Assembly: GCF_000729995.1 (NCBI RefSeq)
Contig: NZ_JNFG01000011.1
Span: forward strand, 268,464 to 332,463
DNA length: 64,000 nucleotides
Source of the DNA: Caballeronia sordidicola
GTDB lineage: Bacteria > Pseudomonadota > Gammaproteobacteria > Burkholderiales > Burkholderiaceae
Direction of reading: 5' to 3'
A program made the position numbers and the translations under genes. The notes under the pieces are model-generated. The model worked only from the letters and a program-made list of their open reading frames with translations. It was not told where the DNA came from and searched no databases. This document shows positions 53,887-63,489 of this stretch, piece by piece (positions within the stretch are counted from its first letter, which is position 1; every line of letters begins with the position of its first letter).

Positions 53887-54930
53887 TCAGAATTGGTGTC
53901 GAATTCCTACGATCACGCCGGTCTGGTTGAGGTTGCCCGGGGACGTCGTGTCCAAGTAATTCAGAGTGAAATTCCTGCCTCCGTTGACATCGAGATAGCC
54001 GGCGAAAGCATAGAGCGACGTGCGCTTCGAAATGTTGTACGTCCCTTCCAGGATGAACCAGTTTGGGTTTCCAAGTTCCTGGCGTGTCTGGTAGTGCTCA
54101 ACCGATGCGGACAAACCGAACGCGGGCGTTATCTGGTAAAACGCACCGCCCCAATACATGTTGCCAACGGGCGAGAGATGCAAGGCCCCGTTCACATTGA
54201 GATACCCGGCAAACAAAGTCGCTGTGCCAATCCGGAGCTTCGCAGCGGCGCTAAAGCGCTTGTCGATTTGCGATGACGTATCGACAGGCGCGGCAACGCT
54301 TCCTCGGGTTTGCTCATACACTACACGGGTCGAGAAAGAGCGGAACTGATAGTCCAGACCCGCAGCCATGTATGTACCAGCCGCCATATGCCCAGGCTGT
54401 TCTTGACCGAAAGAATATTCAGCCTCCCCACTAAAGCCAGCGACCGTTGGCGACTTATATTTGATTGCATTTGTCACCCCACTTGTCTGAGGAATCAGGC
54501 CAGCCGAAAGGAGTGAATACTGAGCCATGAAAGTCGGATCGTAGTACACCGTCATGTCAAACATGATCTTGTACTGACGCCCGAGGGTGAAGGTTCCGTA
54601 GGGTGAGGTGATGCCGACATAAGCACTACGGTTGAAAAACGACGTCGGGCTTTGCTGAGCACCGTTTGCAAGATTGACTCCACTCTCGAGCCTAAAGACC
54701 GCAGCGTAGCCACCGCCAAGATCCTCTCTTCCAACTAAACCGAAGTCTGACGGATACACGTTTCCGGACTGGAGGCCCACTGTACTGTCGTGCTTTGCAT
54801 TCGTGTGCGTCAGATACTGAACGCCCAGATCCATCATCCCGTATAGAGTAACTGACGACTGAGCGCTAGCGTCGTTAGACAGGAAACTCAGAGAGGCGGT
54901 GACTAAGCCGATAAGGAGAGAGGTTTTCAT
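53887..54930 (-). CDS. Gram-negative porin (second copy)
   Basis: 347 residues. The signal peptide MKTSLLIGLVTASLSFLSND ends at ASA, then QSSVTLYGMMDLGVQYLTHT. Conserved DFGLVGREDLGGGYAAVFRL, AYVGITSPYGTFTLGRQYK and final GVIVGIRHQF. Same family as the porin at 45546-46688 but clearly divergent, so not a recent duplication. Such porins are general or substrate-preferring outer-membrane pores. Confidence 0.93.
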   Translation of the reverse strand: MKTSLLIGLVTASLSFLSNDASAQSSVTLYGMMDLGVQYLTHTNAKHDSTVGLQSGNVYPSDFGLVGREDLGGGYAAVFRLESGVNLANGAQQSPTSFFNRSAYVGITSPYGTFTLGRQYKIMFDMTVYYDPTFMAQYSLLSAGLIPQTSGVTNAIKYKSPTVAGFSGEAEYSFGQEQPGHMAAGTYMAAGLDYQFRSFSTRVVYEQTRGSVAAPVDTSSQIDKRFSAAAKLRIGTATLFAGYLNVNGALHLSPVGNMYWGGAFYQITPAFGLSASVEHYQTRQELGNPNWFILEGTYNISKRTSLYAFAGYLDVNGGRNFTLNYLDTTSPGNLNQTGVIVGIRHQF

Positions 54931-55432
54931 TTTAATTCGCGGGTCGTACAGTTAGGGATACTTACTTATAAGCCAGATCGCATGGACCACGAGTCGGGGA
55001 TCATTAAGTTTCGACCGACGCTTCACCGTAGGCCGCAGGGCGCAGCATCGAACAAACGAAAAGGCAAAGAAATGGCAAAAAGCAGCTTTGACGAGCCACG
55101 CGGTGAGTTGCGTGCATGCGACAGATTTTTGTGCGCGAAAAAACGTATGGCAACCACCGCAGCATCCGAATAGGTTGCTCGGCGTCCAACTTCGGATAAA
55201 TCAAGGGGAATACAACATGTCGCCGTGTGTAGGCCGCATAAATAGACGACCAGCACGGGATAGAGACGAGTGATGCGGAATGAGAAAGGACCTGCTGCTG
55301 TAGGTCAAGCCGAGGGCATGTCCCACCGGCGCGATACCGGATTTTTTTCTTTGCTGCCCACCGCGAAGGAAGGTTTGGAGCAACTTCCCACGTGAGCGGC
55401 GGGCTTACAAACTGCGATTCTCCCCGCCAAAA
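54931..55432. other. Gap upstream of the second porin
   Basis: About 500 bases with no supported gene; short frames on both strands are not protein-like. The porin promoter should lie in 54931-55000. No repeat seen. Confidence 0.35.
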
Positions 55433-55720
55433 TCAGCGCGATCCAACGGCAGAGGTACCTCCGGCGGACGACCCATATTGAGCCTCTTCATCCTTTTGCG
55501 CAGCTACTTTTCGCTCGGCGGTCTGAAGGTCTAGCGGATAATCCGGGCCGTGGCCGTATGCAGGGTAGTATCCGACCCGCTCAAGTGCGGCCAGATCTGC
55601 ACGGGTCTGCGCACGAGTGACCTCGGCGGCGCTCTGCGTCTGTGCAAAAACGGGAACGGCAGCAGCACCGATGAACGCGGCCAACATAGAGCAAGAGATC
55701 AACTTTTTCATCATATCCAT
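55433..55720 (-). CDS. DUF4148-domain periplasmic protein
   Basis: 95 residues (possible internal starts at residues 3-4, MKKLISCSML). Signal peptide to about PVFAQ, then SAAEVTRAQTRADLAALERV and GYYPAYGHGPDYPLDLQTAE, the DUF4148 motif that is highly expanded in Burkholderia-type genomes. The function is unknown; many copies are strongly expressed small envelope proteins. It supports the Burkholderiales origin. Confidence 0.9.
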   Translation of the reverse strand: MDMMKKLISCSMLAAFIGAAAVPVFAQTQSAAEVTRAQTRADLAALERVGYYPAYGHGPDYPLDLQTAERKVAAQKDEEAQYGSSAGGTSAVGSR

Positions 55721-56005
55721 CCAAAGAAGGTTGCGCCGCTCGGATACCGTAATCAGCGCAGGTCGGTAGTAGTAACGGTATGAAGCCAGTTTACCGAATG
55801 GATATTGAAAGAGAAGATAGCTGGCGAGGGATAGATTGTTCCTTATTCAGCAACAACGTAAAAACGTTTGAAGGCCTTGCGGATCTGGCGACCGGGCTGA
55901 GGCACTCCCCCGTCAATTCGAATTGGCTGCGCCGTCAGGTGGACTTCCTCGAACAACGGCGTAGACACATAGCGCGTGAGCGGCATCAGGCCCCCCGCAG
56001 ATCTG
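55721..56005. other. Gap before the reductase gene
   Basis: 285 bases. A 92-codon plus-strand frame at 55780 overlaps into the reductase gene's end and is judged non-coding. Nothing recognisable. Confidence 0.3.
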
Positions 56006-56965
56006 CTATAGGTCGAGAATCAGCTTCCCGCTTTTGCAGCCAGAGACGCAGACCATGATTTTCTTGTTTGCCGCCCTTTCAGCTGCGCTCAGTACTGAAT
56101 CGCGATGATCGGGAATTCCGGAAAGGACCCGTGTTTCGCAAGATCCGCATACGCCCTCCTCGCAGCTGTGATCCACATACACATTGGCGTCCAGCAAAGT
56201 CTGCAGGAGCGTCTTTCCAGCTTCCACTCCGAGCGTTTTTCCGCTCTTTGAAAGTTCCACGACATAGCTGTTTCCGTCTGTGCGCCTGATCTCCGGGTCC
56301 GCAGCAAAGCGCTCCACGTGCACGTTCGCGATTCCAGCCAAACCACTGGCCTCTTCGAACGCTCGCAGCATGACCTCGGGCCCGCAGCAGTAGGCGTGAA
56401 CGTCCTTACTTTCCCTTTCGAGCAGTGCAGGCAGATCGATTGGGGCGCCATCATGCTCGTCGTCGAAGTGCAATAGTACGTCACCACCCATCTCGAGCAA
56501 ATGTTCGACGAACCCGGCCTGCTTCCGGCTGCGAGCGCAATATACTAACTTTACCGGCCGCCCTAATTGGATTAACCGCCGATACATGCTCAAAATCGGG
56601 GTGATCCCGATACCGCCGGCGATCAGGATAGACGACGCCGCGTTCTCATCCAACCGAAAGTTATTGCGGGGAGCGTCGATCGCTACGGCCATTCCGCATC
56701 GGAAATTCGCATGAATGTACTTCGATCCTCCGCGACTTTGCCGATCCTCCAGGATCCCGAGCACATAACGATCGATATCTGCGGAGGAGTTGGAAAGTGA
56801 ATAGCTGCGCACGAGACCGTTGGGAAGGTGTACGTCGACATGGGCACCGGCCTCGAAGCCGGGAAAATGCGCTCCTGGCCCAGGAACGAGTTCGACGCTC
56901 AATACGCCGTCCGCCTCATGCCTCAGGGAGCGTATGAGTGCGGATAATGCTTGCTTGGTGCTCAT
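56006..56965 (-). CDS. Rieske-oxygenase reductase (phthalate dioxygenase reductase/VanB type)
   Basis: 319 residues. Order: flavin (FMN) domain with RSYSLSNSSADIDRYVLGIL, NAD domain with SSILIAGGIGITPILSMYRR and YCCGPEVMLRAFEEASG, and a C-terminal plant-type [2Fe-2S] ferredoxin with CEEGVCGSCETRV and a later Cys. This order (FMN-NAD-2Fe2S) is that of phthalate dioxygenase reductase and VanB, partners of one-subunit-type Rieske oxygenases. Such an oxygenase is encoded just upstream (57123-58421), so the two make a complete NADH-driven system. Confidence 0.92.
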   Translation of the reverse strand: MSTKQALSALIRSLRHEADGVLSVELVPGPGAHFPGFEAGAHVDVHLPNGLVRSYSLSNSSADIDRYVLGILEDRQSRGGSKYIHANFRCGMAVAIDAPRNNFRLDENAASSILIAGGIGITPILSMYRRLIQLGRPVKLVYCARSRKQAGFVEHLLEMGGDVLLHFDDEHDGAPIDLPALLERESKDVHAYCCGPEVMLRAFEEASGLAGIANVHVERFAADPEIRRTDGNSYVVELSKSGKTLGVEAGKTLLQTLLDANVYVDHSCEEGVCGSCETRVLSGIPDHRDSVLSAAERAANKKIMVCVSGCKSGKLILDL

Positions 56966-57004
56966 GATCTTAAGGTGCCGGCGTTGCGGCAGCGCATAGA
57001 AAAT

Positions 57005-57027
57005 GTCGACGGTGCGAGTCCGTCGAC
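57005..57027 (-). promoter_or_regulatory. Perfect hairpin between oxygenase and reductase genes
   Basis: GTCGACGG at 57005-57012 pairs with CCGTCGAC at 57020-57027, loop TGCGAGT. It sits about 96 bases past the oxygenase stop and 40 bases before the reductase start. On the transcribed strand it is followed by ATTTTC, a short T run, so partial termination or message protection is possible. This would set the ratio of reductase to oxygenase. Confidence 0.5.
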
Positions 57028-57122
57028 GGATTTAAAATCGGGGGAAGCAGGAGGCAGACGGTCGCAAGCAGCTCATGCTTCGCAATTTCAGCGCATGCGT
57101 TGACAAAGCTGCGCCGACTCAG

Positions 57123-58421
57123 TCAATTACCTTGTGCTCCGTGGACAACGAAATACTTCGCCCTCTGCGTTTTTTGCCCTATCGCCGCTTCGTATGCCTC
57201 ACGAACCGCGTCCGGCTGGCCATACTGGCCGATATAATCGAGCAGGAAAGGCCCCAGCAGGGGATGAGCAGCCTGCTCTGCGCGAGGCATACCGTTGATC
57301 AGCTCATCTCGACACGCGGACGGCAAGACTACATTCTGGTTTTTTGCAGCATCCGTGATGAGGCCCTTGGGCAGCTTCCCTTGAGCGGTCGCCTCCAGTT
57401 CCTCGAAGAACCGCTTTCGCATCATGATTACGCCCCGGTCGCTCGCGCCAAGTGTTTCTCGGGTGCGGTCCGTGATTCTTCCCTGACCGAACCAGGCCGC
57501 AAAGTCTTGATTCGCGACGTGCGACTTGATCCAGTCACCGCTCTCGTCGTGTAACGGCCCATACCAGGCAGGGATCGATTTCTGGACATACGGCTCCTGT
57601 TCTTTGGGCACACGACTGAAGACCCACATGACACTCAAGGTATTTTGATCGTCAATGGGCACTCGCCATTCGAAGTGGTGTCCTAGATAAAAGCCGTTGG
57701 GCCATAGCGTCACTCGACCGATCGTCCATTGAGGGTGGTGTTCAGATTCACTTGCGCGCAAGCGCTTGTAGACGAAGCCAAACTCGAATTCTTCGTATTC
57801 AACTTTGAGGTGAGTGGGGACATATTCGGCAGTTGGATCCTGCAGGCGCGCGGTCCAATTATTGTGTGTCCATTCGAAATGGATCGGATCGATGGAGTTT
57901 TCTTGGCACTGGAACCAGTTGCACGGCAATTCGGCGAGCACCACTTGGGCGAAGCCATTTTTATAGTTAAAAAGCTCCCAGTCGGGCAGCTCAGGCGCAG
58001 GCATCGGCCCCATATAAACCCACAGCATCCCAGCCTTCGCCCGAACCGGATAAGCGGTGGCCTTGGTTTTCTTGCGCAACCTGGCTTCGGAATCGATGAT
58101 TTCCTCGTACGGCTGGTGCGTGCACTGGCCGGCCTTGTCGAACTCCCAGCCGTGATAAGCGCAGCGCAAGCCGCACTTCTCCACGTAACCGAACGCCAAG
58201 TCCGCTGAACGATGGGGGCAGTGCCGTTGCATCAGTCCGTACTCGCCGGACAAATCCTTATACAAGACAAGATCTTCGCCAAACAGGCGAATCGGGCGAA
58301 CGGCTTTATCGTCGAACTCGCTCACACCTGCAACCGGGTGCCAATACCGCCGCAGATAGTCTCCCATCGGCTTGCCCAGTCCAACTTCAGTCAATAGTTT
58401 GTTTTTTTCTTCGCTCAACAT
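57123..58421 (-). CDS. Rieske non-heme iron oxygenase, alpha subunit
   Basis: 432 residues. Rieske ligands C68-H70 (CPHRSADL) and C87-H90 (CAYHGW); iron ligands H181 and H186 in ENSIDPIHFEWTH, with the bridging Asp178. It is of the phthalate 4,5-dioxygenase/2-oxoquinoline 8-monooxygenase/VanA group, which works with an FMN-type reductase, as found downstream. The group hydroxylates or demethylates aromatic and N-heteroaromatic acids. No beta subunit is present, as expected for this group. It lies 606 bases after coxG on the same strand. The substrate is not known. Confidence 0.9.
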   Translation of the reverse strand: MLSEEKNKLLTEVGLGKPMGDYLRRYWHPVAGVSEFDDKAVRPIRLFGEDLVLYKDLSGEYGLMQRHCPHRSADLAFGYVEKCGLRCAYHGWEFDKAGQCTHQPYEEIIDSEARLRKKTKATAYPVRAKAGMLWVYMGPMPAPELPDWELFNYKNGFAQVVLAELPCNWFQCQENSIDPIHFEWTHNNWTARLQDPTAEYVPTHLKVEYEEFEFGFVYKRLRASESEHHPQWTIGRVTLWPNGFYLGHHFEWRVPIDDQNTLSVMWVFSRVPKEQEPYVQKSIPAWYGPLHDESGDWIKSHVANQDFAAWFGQGRITDRTRETLGASDRGVIMMRKRFFEELEATAQGKLPKGLITDAAKNQNVVLPSACRDELINGMPRAEQAAHPLLGPFLLDYIGQYGQPDAVREAYEAAIGQKTQRAKYFVVHGAQGN

Positions 58422-59027
58422 TTTTGACGACCCTCGGATAATAGATTCAGCGTAACGTTTGAATGTCTCGCGTCAACGGCGCAAGCCGCGTACTGGCTCG
58501 CCCGTCTGAGTGTGCATAAATCTTCACTCGCCGAAAAATAGCCCACAACCACCGGGACATTCGTTTGGGTTGCGGATCGTCGATATATTCCACTGGATAT
58601 AGCGATAAGGAGACACACGCCCGCCACGGCAGCGAATACCTCCCTTGGACTAGTGGACAACAAAAACTCAAATGCCACGCAGGCCGCGCGTACGGCGGCT
58701 CTTATCGCAAGAAATCACACCGGCTTCGCCAGCGAGAAAAATCGAGAGTACGGGCCGCGAACGATGCGCTGATGAAGCGTGTTCAGACAATGATCGCCCA
58801 GTCACTGGAGCGCGTGCACAACGCCTTCGGGATCTTTTCGTATGCAGGCAGCGAGACGAAACCCTCTCTCGCCAGGATTTGTATTGCGAGAGAGGGGATG
58901 AACTTGACAGGAAAATGTCGAGCACAACTGGATCGGCTACCAGGCCGATCAGTGCTTTCAAAATAGACAGCGGATCGAAGTGCTTTCTAGTAGTACTTTT
59001 CGTCTTCGTCCGGCTCTGTCGCAATCG
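58422..59027. other. 606-base gap between coxG and the Rieske oxygenase
   Basis: No intact gene. Minus-strand frames at 58668-59024 and 58415-58678 (the latter with a hydrophobic stretch REVFAAVAGVCLLIAISSG) are doubtful. The main element is the long hairpin at 58862-58896. The promoter of the oxygenase-reductase pair probably lies in the left part (58425-58650). Confidence 0.4.
58862..58896 (-). terminator. Long perfect hairpin after the coxG gene
   Basis: CCCTCTCTCGC at 58862-58872 pairs without mismatch with GCGAGAGAGGG at 58886-58896; the loop has 13 bases. Eleven paired bases with high GC make it very stable. On the minus strand it is followed by TTTCG, a weak T run. It probably ends or thins the molybdenum-hydroxylase transcript. 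Confidence 0.55.
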
Positions 59028-59828
59028 CTATTTCAGGTAATCCTTGAGCCACGCCACGCATTCTCGCGAATCCTGCGCGGGCCACAGCACTCTTACTGTG
59101 TCGTCGCCTTTTTGCACTTCAATGTAGATGTCGGTGGAGAGCCTCTGTAGATCATTCAAGTCACCACTGCCTCGGGCGCTCGGCATCAATTTCGTCCACC
59201 AGGATGCTCTAGGCGTAGCCGGTACTGCTGAAGTCCGAGCTCCGAGCGACCGATCGCGTGACGACGATATGCCGGACACGGCCACCTCAGGTGTCGGGGC
59301 AGCATCATGCCCGGACGAAACGCCATTGGCTAGCGATGCAGATGGCGCATCGACCGATGATGCATCAAGGGATGGCGATGTACCAGCACGAGCACGGGCG
59401 TTAAGATTGGCGCCAAATTCCTCCCACATGCGGTCGGCTTTCGTTTTCATGACCGTCAGGCCAAAGCTCCCAAGTCGGCCGAAAACCTCGACTTTGATCT
59501 TCATCGTCAGTTCGGTGCGACCGTCAGACTGTTCCGCCAGCATCAACTCGCTCGACTGCTTGAGCGAGCTCCCCACGGACGAATCCTCGCCCGTTCCTTC
59601 GCTTTTGAGGTAGTAGGGGGCCCTCGTCTCGAGCACAGTAGTTCTGATCTTGAACCGTGCGGCAATAAATGAAATCTTCACCTTCACGCTTGCCAGATAC
59701 TCGACGTCGCTGAGCACCTCGACGGATTCTGTTCCCGGCACACATCCCGCCATGACTTGCGGGTCAAGCAACAGATCCCAAACTCGTGAAATCGGGGCAT
59801 CGATTACAACTTTCTTGTCAAAGTCCAC
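59028..59828 (-). CDS. coxG: CoxG-like SRPBCC protein
   Basis: 266 residues from a GTG at 59828 (start VDFDKKVVIDAPISRVWDLL); a longer start at 59846 adds only basic residues. The SRPBCC/START fold shows DPQVMAGCVPGTESVEVLS and a helix near 130-150. A long, mostly disordered Ser/Ala-rich linker follows, then a C-terminal helix (LQRLSTDIYIEVQKGDDTVR ... WLKDYLK). CoxG proteins are linked to CO dehydrogenase and related molybdenum enzymes, and are thought to help membrane attachment or maturation. It overlaps the small subunit gene by 11 bases. Confidence 0.88.
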   Translation of the reverse strand: MDFDKKVVIDAPISRVWDLLLDPQVMAGCVPGTESVEVLSDVEYLASVKVKISFIAARFKIRTTVLETRAPYYLKSEGTGEDSSVGSSLKQSSELMLAEQSDGRTELTMKIKVEVFGRLGSFGLTVMKTKADRMWEEFGANLNARARAGTSPSLDASSVDAPSASLANGVSSGHDAAPTPEVAVSGISSSRDRSLGARTSAVPATPRASWWTKLMPSARGSGDLNDLQRLSTDIYIEVQKGDDTVRVLWPAQDSRECVAWLKDYLK

Positions 59829-60294
59829 GCATCTTCTCCGCAGCAACCAATATCGATTCCACTATTCCCACGTAGCCGGTGCAGCGGCACAAATTTCCAT
59901 TCAAGCCGTCACGCACCTGCTCCTCCGTCGGGTTCGGATTGTCGTTTAACATTGCGCAAGCAGTCATCAGAAAGCCTGGCGTACAGTATCCGCACTGCAG
60001 ACCGCCGTGCTCCATGAAGGCTTGCTGCAACGGATGAAGAACGCCGTCTTGTGCGAGTCCCTCCACAGTCGTCACTTCACGTCCCGTTGCCTGAAGCGCC
60101 AGCGTCAAACAGGACTTCACCGCATCGCCGTCGATTAGCACCGTGCACGCACCGCAGACGCCGGTCTCACATCCGCGTTTCGTGCCGGTTAAATGCAAAT
60201 CATCGCGAAGCAGATCGGACAACAACCGGCGAGACGGTATTTCGACCGTATGCGCCTGGCCATTCACTACCAAGTCAATCGAACTCTTACTCAC
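59818..60294 (-). CDS. Molybdenum hydroxylase, small [2Fe-2S] subunit
   Basis: 158 residues. The N-terminal plant-type cluster has CETGVCGACTVLIDG with the companion Cys upstream (RGCETG) and downstream (KSCLTL). The C-terminal cluster has QCGYCTPGFLMT and GNLCRCTGYVGIVESI. This is the two-cluster subunit of the xanthine oxidase family that passes electrons from the molybdenum site to FAD. Overlapping starts and stops on both sides show it is co-translated with the FAD subunit and CoxG. Confidence 0.93.
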   Translation of the reverse strand: MSKSSIDLVVNGQAHTVEIPSRRLLSDLLRDDLHLTGTKRGCETGVCGACTVLIDGDAVKSCLTLALQATGREVTTVEGLAQDGVLHPLQQAFMEHGGLQCGYCTPGFLMTACAMLNDNPNPTEEQVRDGLNGNLCRCTGYVGIVESILVAAEKMRGL

Positions 60295-61172
60295 AATGTA
60301 ACGTCCTCCGCCGCGTTTTGTACGTCAAACAGATCTTGAAGTGACCGGCGACTGACCACCTCGATCATCTTGCGACGATAGTCGCCCGCACCCCTCATGT
60401 CGGATATGGGTTCGATGTCGCTCGCGAGGATATGTGCCGCCTCGGCGGCCACATCGGCCGTCACCCTCTTACCCGCAAGGAAGGTTTCGCAGCGCCGTCC
60501 CCGGGTCGGAACCGGCGTCGACGCGCCAACCACGACTCGCGCCCCCTGACAAACTCCTCCCGCCTGAGTGACGGTGATTGCGACATTGACAAGCGGGCGA
60601 TGCTCCGCGGCAGTCCGTAAAAACCGCACGTGGCGGCCCGATGTAAATGAGGCCGGCGGAACGCGTATTTCCGTGACGATCTCATCAGGCTCTAATGCCG
60701 TCGTGTAGTAGTCGACGAGAAACTCCTCGATCGACAATTCCCGCTGTCTGCCAACGCCTTCCAATACGACGCGCGCGTCTAGCGCCATCAAGCAACTCGG
60801 CGGATCCGTCGCCGGATCGGCATAACACAAGTTGCCGCCGATCGTCCCTTGGTTGCGAACCTGCGGGTTGGCAACGTGGGCCGCCATCTCTGCAAGCATC
60901 GGAAATTTATCGCCAATCAACTTCGAACGGGCGACCTCGGCATGAAGGGTCAGCGGACCAATGTGCAGACCGAACTTCTCATCGTATGACACGCCGCGAA
61001 GCTTTCTAATCTTGCCAAGTGCAATGAGATACGCCGGGCTCAGCATCCTCTGGCGCATAGCCAACATCAGCGCCGTTCCTCCGGCGATCATCCGGCAATC
61101 GTCCTGGTGGTCCACCAACATCTTGCATGCCTCTTGCACCGACGTCGGCTCGAGATACTCAAACTCCCGCAT
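60291..61172 (-). CDS. Molybdenum hydroxylase, FAD (medium) subunit
   Basis: 293 residues. FAD-binding PCMH-like fold: MIAGGTALMLAMRQRMLSPA near residue 30, IGGNLCYADPATDPPSCLMA (the GGNL motif) near 110, and the CO-dehydrogenase flavoprotein C-terminal domain. It takes electrons from the [2Fe-2S] subunit to an acceptor. The gene overlaps the large subunit by 14 bases and the small subunit by four. Confidence 0.93.
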   Translation of the reverse strand: MREFEYLEPTSVQEACKMLVDHQDDCRMIAGGTALMLAMRQRMLSPAYLIALGKIRKLRGVSYDEKFGLHIGPLTLHAEVARSKLIGDKFPMLAEMAAHVANPQVRNQGTIGGNLCYADPATDPPSCLMALDARVVLEGVGRQRELSIEEFLVDYYTTALEPDEIVTEIRVPPASFTSGRHVRFLRTAAEHRPLVNVAITVTQAGGVCQGARVVVGASTPVPTRGRRCETFLAGKRVTADVAAEAAHILASDIEPISDMRGAGDYRRKMIEVVSRRSLQDLFDVQNAAEDVTL

Positions 61173-63489
61173 GTTCCGACTCCGTCTCGCTGACCTCTAG
61201 TTTCTTCAATTCGGCGAGCCCTGCAAGGATCTTTTCAGGCGTAATCGGCAGTGCATTGATCCGAACACCGATGGCGTCGAACACAGCGTTTGCGATGGCA
61301 CCCGCGCCCGGAACGATGGAAGTCTCGCTCGCGCCCTTGGCCCCATAGGGGCCATTGGGGTCGATCGACTCAATGATTCCCGATCGAATAGTTGGAATTG
61401 AATCTGCGGTCGGCATCGTGTAGTCCGCAAAGTTTCCGTTCATCAACTGGCAATCCTGGTAATGGAGATGCTCATAGAGGGTCCATCCAATGCCCTGCGT
61501 GACAGCTCCGCAGCTCTGGCCGTGGACGGCGAGGGGGTTCAACGCCTTACCGCAATCGTCAGAAATATAGGTGTCCACAATCGAAACTCTGCCCGTTTCC
61601 ACGTCCACCTCAACTTCGACGCCTTGCGCTGCAAACGAATAAGCGGGCGCGACATTGCCGTACTGTTCCGAGTTCGCTAGCACCGTTGGTGGATCATAGG
61701 TCGCCGTGACCTGAAGTCCTTCGCCGCCGTGTCGATAGATGTGCAGGCGCGCGAGATCGCCATAAGAGACTCGCACAAGTCCCGATTCGGATGTGCCAGA
61801 CGATTCGCCAAAGATCTCGCCGTTCTCGAATTGCAACTTCGCTTCAGGCACACCGAGCTTGATAGCGGCCAAGGCGAGCAACTTGCCAAGGACCTCCTTT
61901 GAAGCCTTGATGGCCGCCGGGCCTGCCGTGACGGTCACCCGTGACGCGACAGAACCGAGTCCATAGGGCGACGAATCCGTGTCAAGGGCCATCACGGTCA
62001 CGTGGGAGATCGGTATCGACAACTCGTGAGCACAAATCTGGGCAAGCATCGTATTCGCGCCCTGCCCTATGTCCGCTTCTCCGGTGAATAGCATGACGCG
62101 GCCATCGGGACTCATTTTGAGGACGACGGTCGAGCCGTCCCAATTGCCCATTGCCCGGTTTCCGCTGACATGTATCGCAGCGCCAACACCAATGCCTCGG
62201 CGCTTAGAACCAGTTCCTTTGGACCTGCGCCGCTTCTCGTCCCAATCCATCTCCTTGCGCACCTGTGCCAGGCACTCGGTCAGGCCGCTGCTGCCGACCT
62301 GGAACCCATGCACGGTCACATCACCTGACCTCACCGCGTTCAGCGTGTGCAAATCAATGGGATCCATGCCAATTCTGTCCGCCAGAACGCTCAGATGGCT
62401 ACTTACGCAAAAGGTCATCTGCGTTCCGCCGAAGCCCCGAAAAGCACCACGTGGCGGACAGTTCGTGTAGACAAGCGTGGCGTGCGACCTGACGTTCTTC
62501 AGCGTGTGATGCATGTTGTCACTGCGCATCACCGACACTTGCAGTACCTCCGGCGCCAAGCCTGCATATGCCCCGCATTCGGCTATGATTCGCACGTCCT
62601 TTGCTACGATGACACCGTGCGCATCCACGCCCATCTTGAGCCAAATGCGTTCGGGGACGCTTGCTCTCGCCCCCTGAAAGTCGTCGAGGCGACTGTTCAG
62701 AAATCGGACGGGCCGACGTGTTTTTGTCGCGACCCATGCACAAATGAGGCTATTGCACTCCTCAACCGTCTTCCCCCCAAATCCACCCCCGGTGGTCGCC
62801 TGAATGACACGAATGCTGGAAACCGGGCGATCCAGCGCCTCGGCAAACCGCATGCGCTGCAGAAAAGGCATTTGGGTCGGAGTCCAAACGTTCAGCCGGT
62901 CATTGCTTCCCACCCACGCGACTGTAGCCATCGGCTCGAGATAGCCAGGATATTGAGAATGGGTTTCATATGTGGCTTCGTACACGGCAACTGCGGTCTC
63001 GAACGCCTTGTCTACGTCGCCCTTGCAGATATCGTATTCATGAGCGATGTTGCCAGTGCCTTGATGGACTTCTATTGTGCCTTGCAATAGGGCATGTGCC
63101 GGGTTCAGGACAGCGGGCAGTTCTTCATATTCGACGCGTATTAAATCGAGTGCATCCTTTGCGGTATCTTCGTCCACTGCAGCAACGGCCACCACTTCTT
63201 CGCCGATAAAACGCACCTTGCCCGTGGCAAGAACGCGATGTTGCTTATGCATTACACCAGAGAGACGCTCAGGTGTGTCCTCGCCCGTCAGAACAAGGTG
63301 CACCCCCGGAAGCGCACGGGCGGCGGCAGTGTCGATATGCACAATGCGTGCGTGTGCGTGCGGGCTTCGCAGCACTTTGAGGTGCAGCATCCCCGGCATC
63401 TTGAGGTCGCCTCCGTATAGCGCGACGCCCATGACTTTGTCACGCGCAGTCACCTGCGGTGTCTCATGGCCAATGGTTGTTTGTTTCAT
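61159..63489 (-). CDS. Molybdenum hydroxylase, large molybdopterin subunit
   Basis: 776 residues. The xanthine-oxidase-family fold: VMGVALYGGDLKMPGMLHLK at the N terminus, GGGFGGKTVEECNSLICAW, CPPRGAFRGFGGTQMTFC, the molybdopterin loop GEADIGQGANTML, and the catalytic Glu in YGAKGASETSIVPGAGA. The substrate may be an N-heteroaromatic ring or aldehyde; enzymes of this class include quinoline, nicotinate and isoquinoline hydroxylases and aldehyde and 4-hydroxybenzoyl-CoA enzymes. The large-medium-small order, CoxG and the next Rieske pair resemble an N-heterocycle pathway. Cofactor-insertion genes are not in the window. Confidence 0.92.
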   Translation of the reverse strand: MKQTTIGHETPQVTARDKVMGVALYGGDLKMPGMLHLKVLRSPHAHARIVHIDTAAARALPGVHLVLTGEDTPERLSGVMHKQHRVLATGKVRFIGEEVVAVAAVDEDTAKDALDLIRVEYEELPAVLNPAHALLQGTIEVHQGTGNIAHEYDICKGDVDKAFETAVAVYEATYETHSQYPGYLEPMATVAWVGSNDRLNVWTPTQMPFLQRMRFAEALDRPVSSIRVIQATTGGGFGGKTVEECNSLICAWVATKTRRPVRFLNSRLDDFQGARASVPERIWLKMGVDAHGVIVAKDVRIIAECGAYAGLAPEVLQVSVMRSDNMHHTLKNVRSHATLVYTNCPPRGAFRGFGGTQMTFCVSSHLSVLADRIGMDPIDLHTLNAVRSGDVTVHGFQVGSSGLTECLAQVRKEMDWDEKRRRSKGTGSKRRGIGVGAAIHVSGNRAMGNWDGSTVVLKMSPDGRVMLFTGEADIGQGANTMLAQICAHELSIPISHVTVMALDTDSSPYGLGSVASRVTVTAGPAAIKASKEVLGKLLALAAIKLGVPEAKLQFENGEIFGESSGTSESGLVRVSYGDLARLHIYRHGGEGLQVTATYDPPTVLANSEQYGNVAPAYSFAAQGVEVEVDVETGRVSIVDTYISDDCGKALNPLAVHGQSCGAVTQGIGWTLYEHLHYQDCQLMNGNFADYTMPTADSIPTIRSGIIESIDPNGPYGAKGASETSIVPGAGAIANAVFDAIGVRINALPITPEKILAGLAELKKLEVSETESEHAGV

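Noticed and set aside
57075..57554. 159-codon plus-strand frame opposite the Rieske oxygenase
   Set aside because: Lies wholly over a gene with intact iron ligands; no recognisable product.
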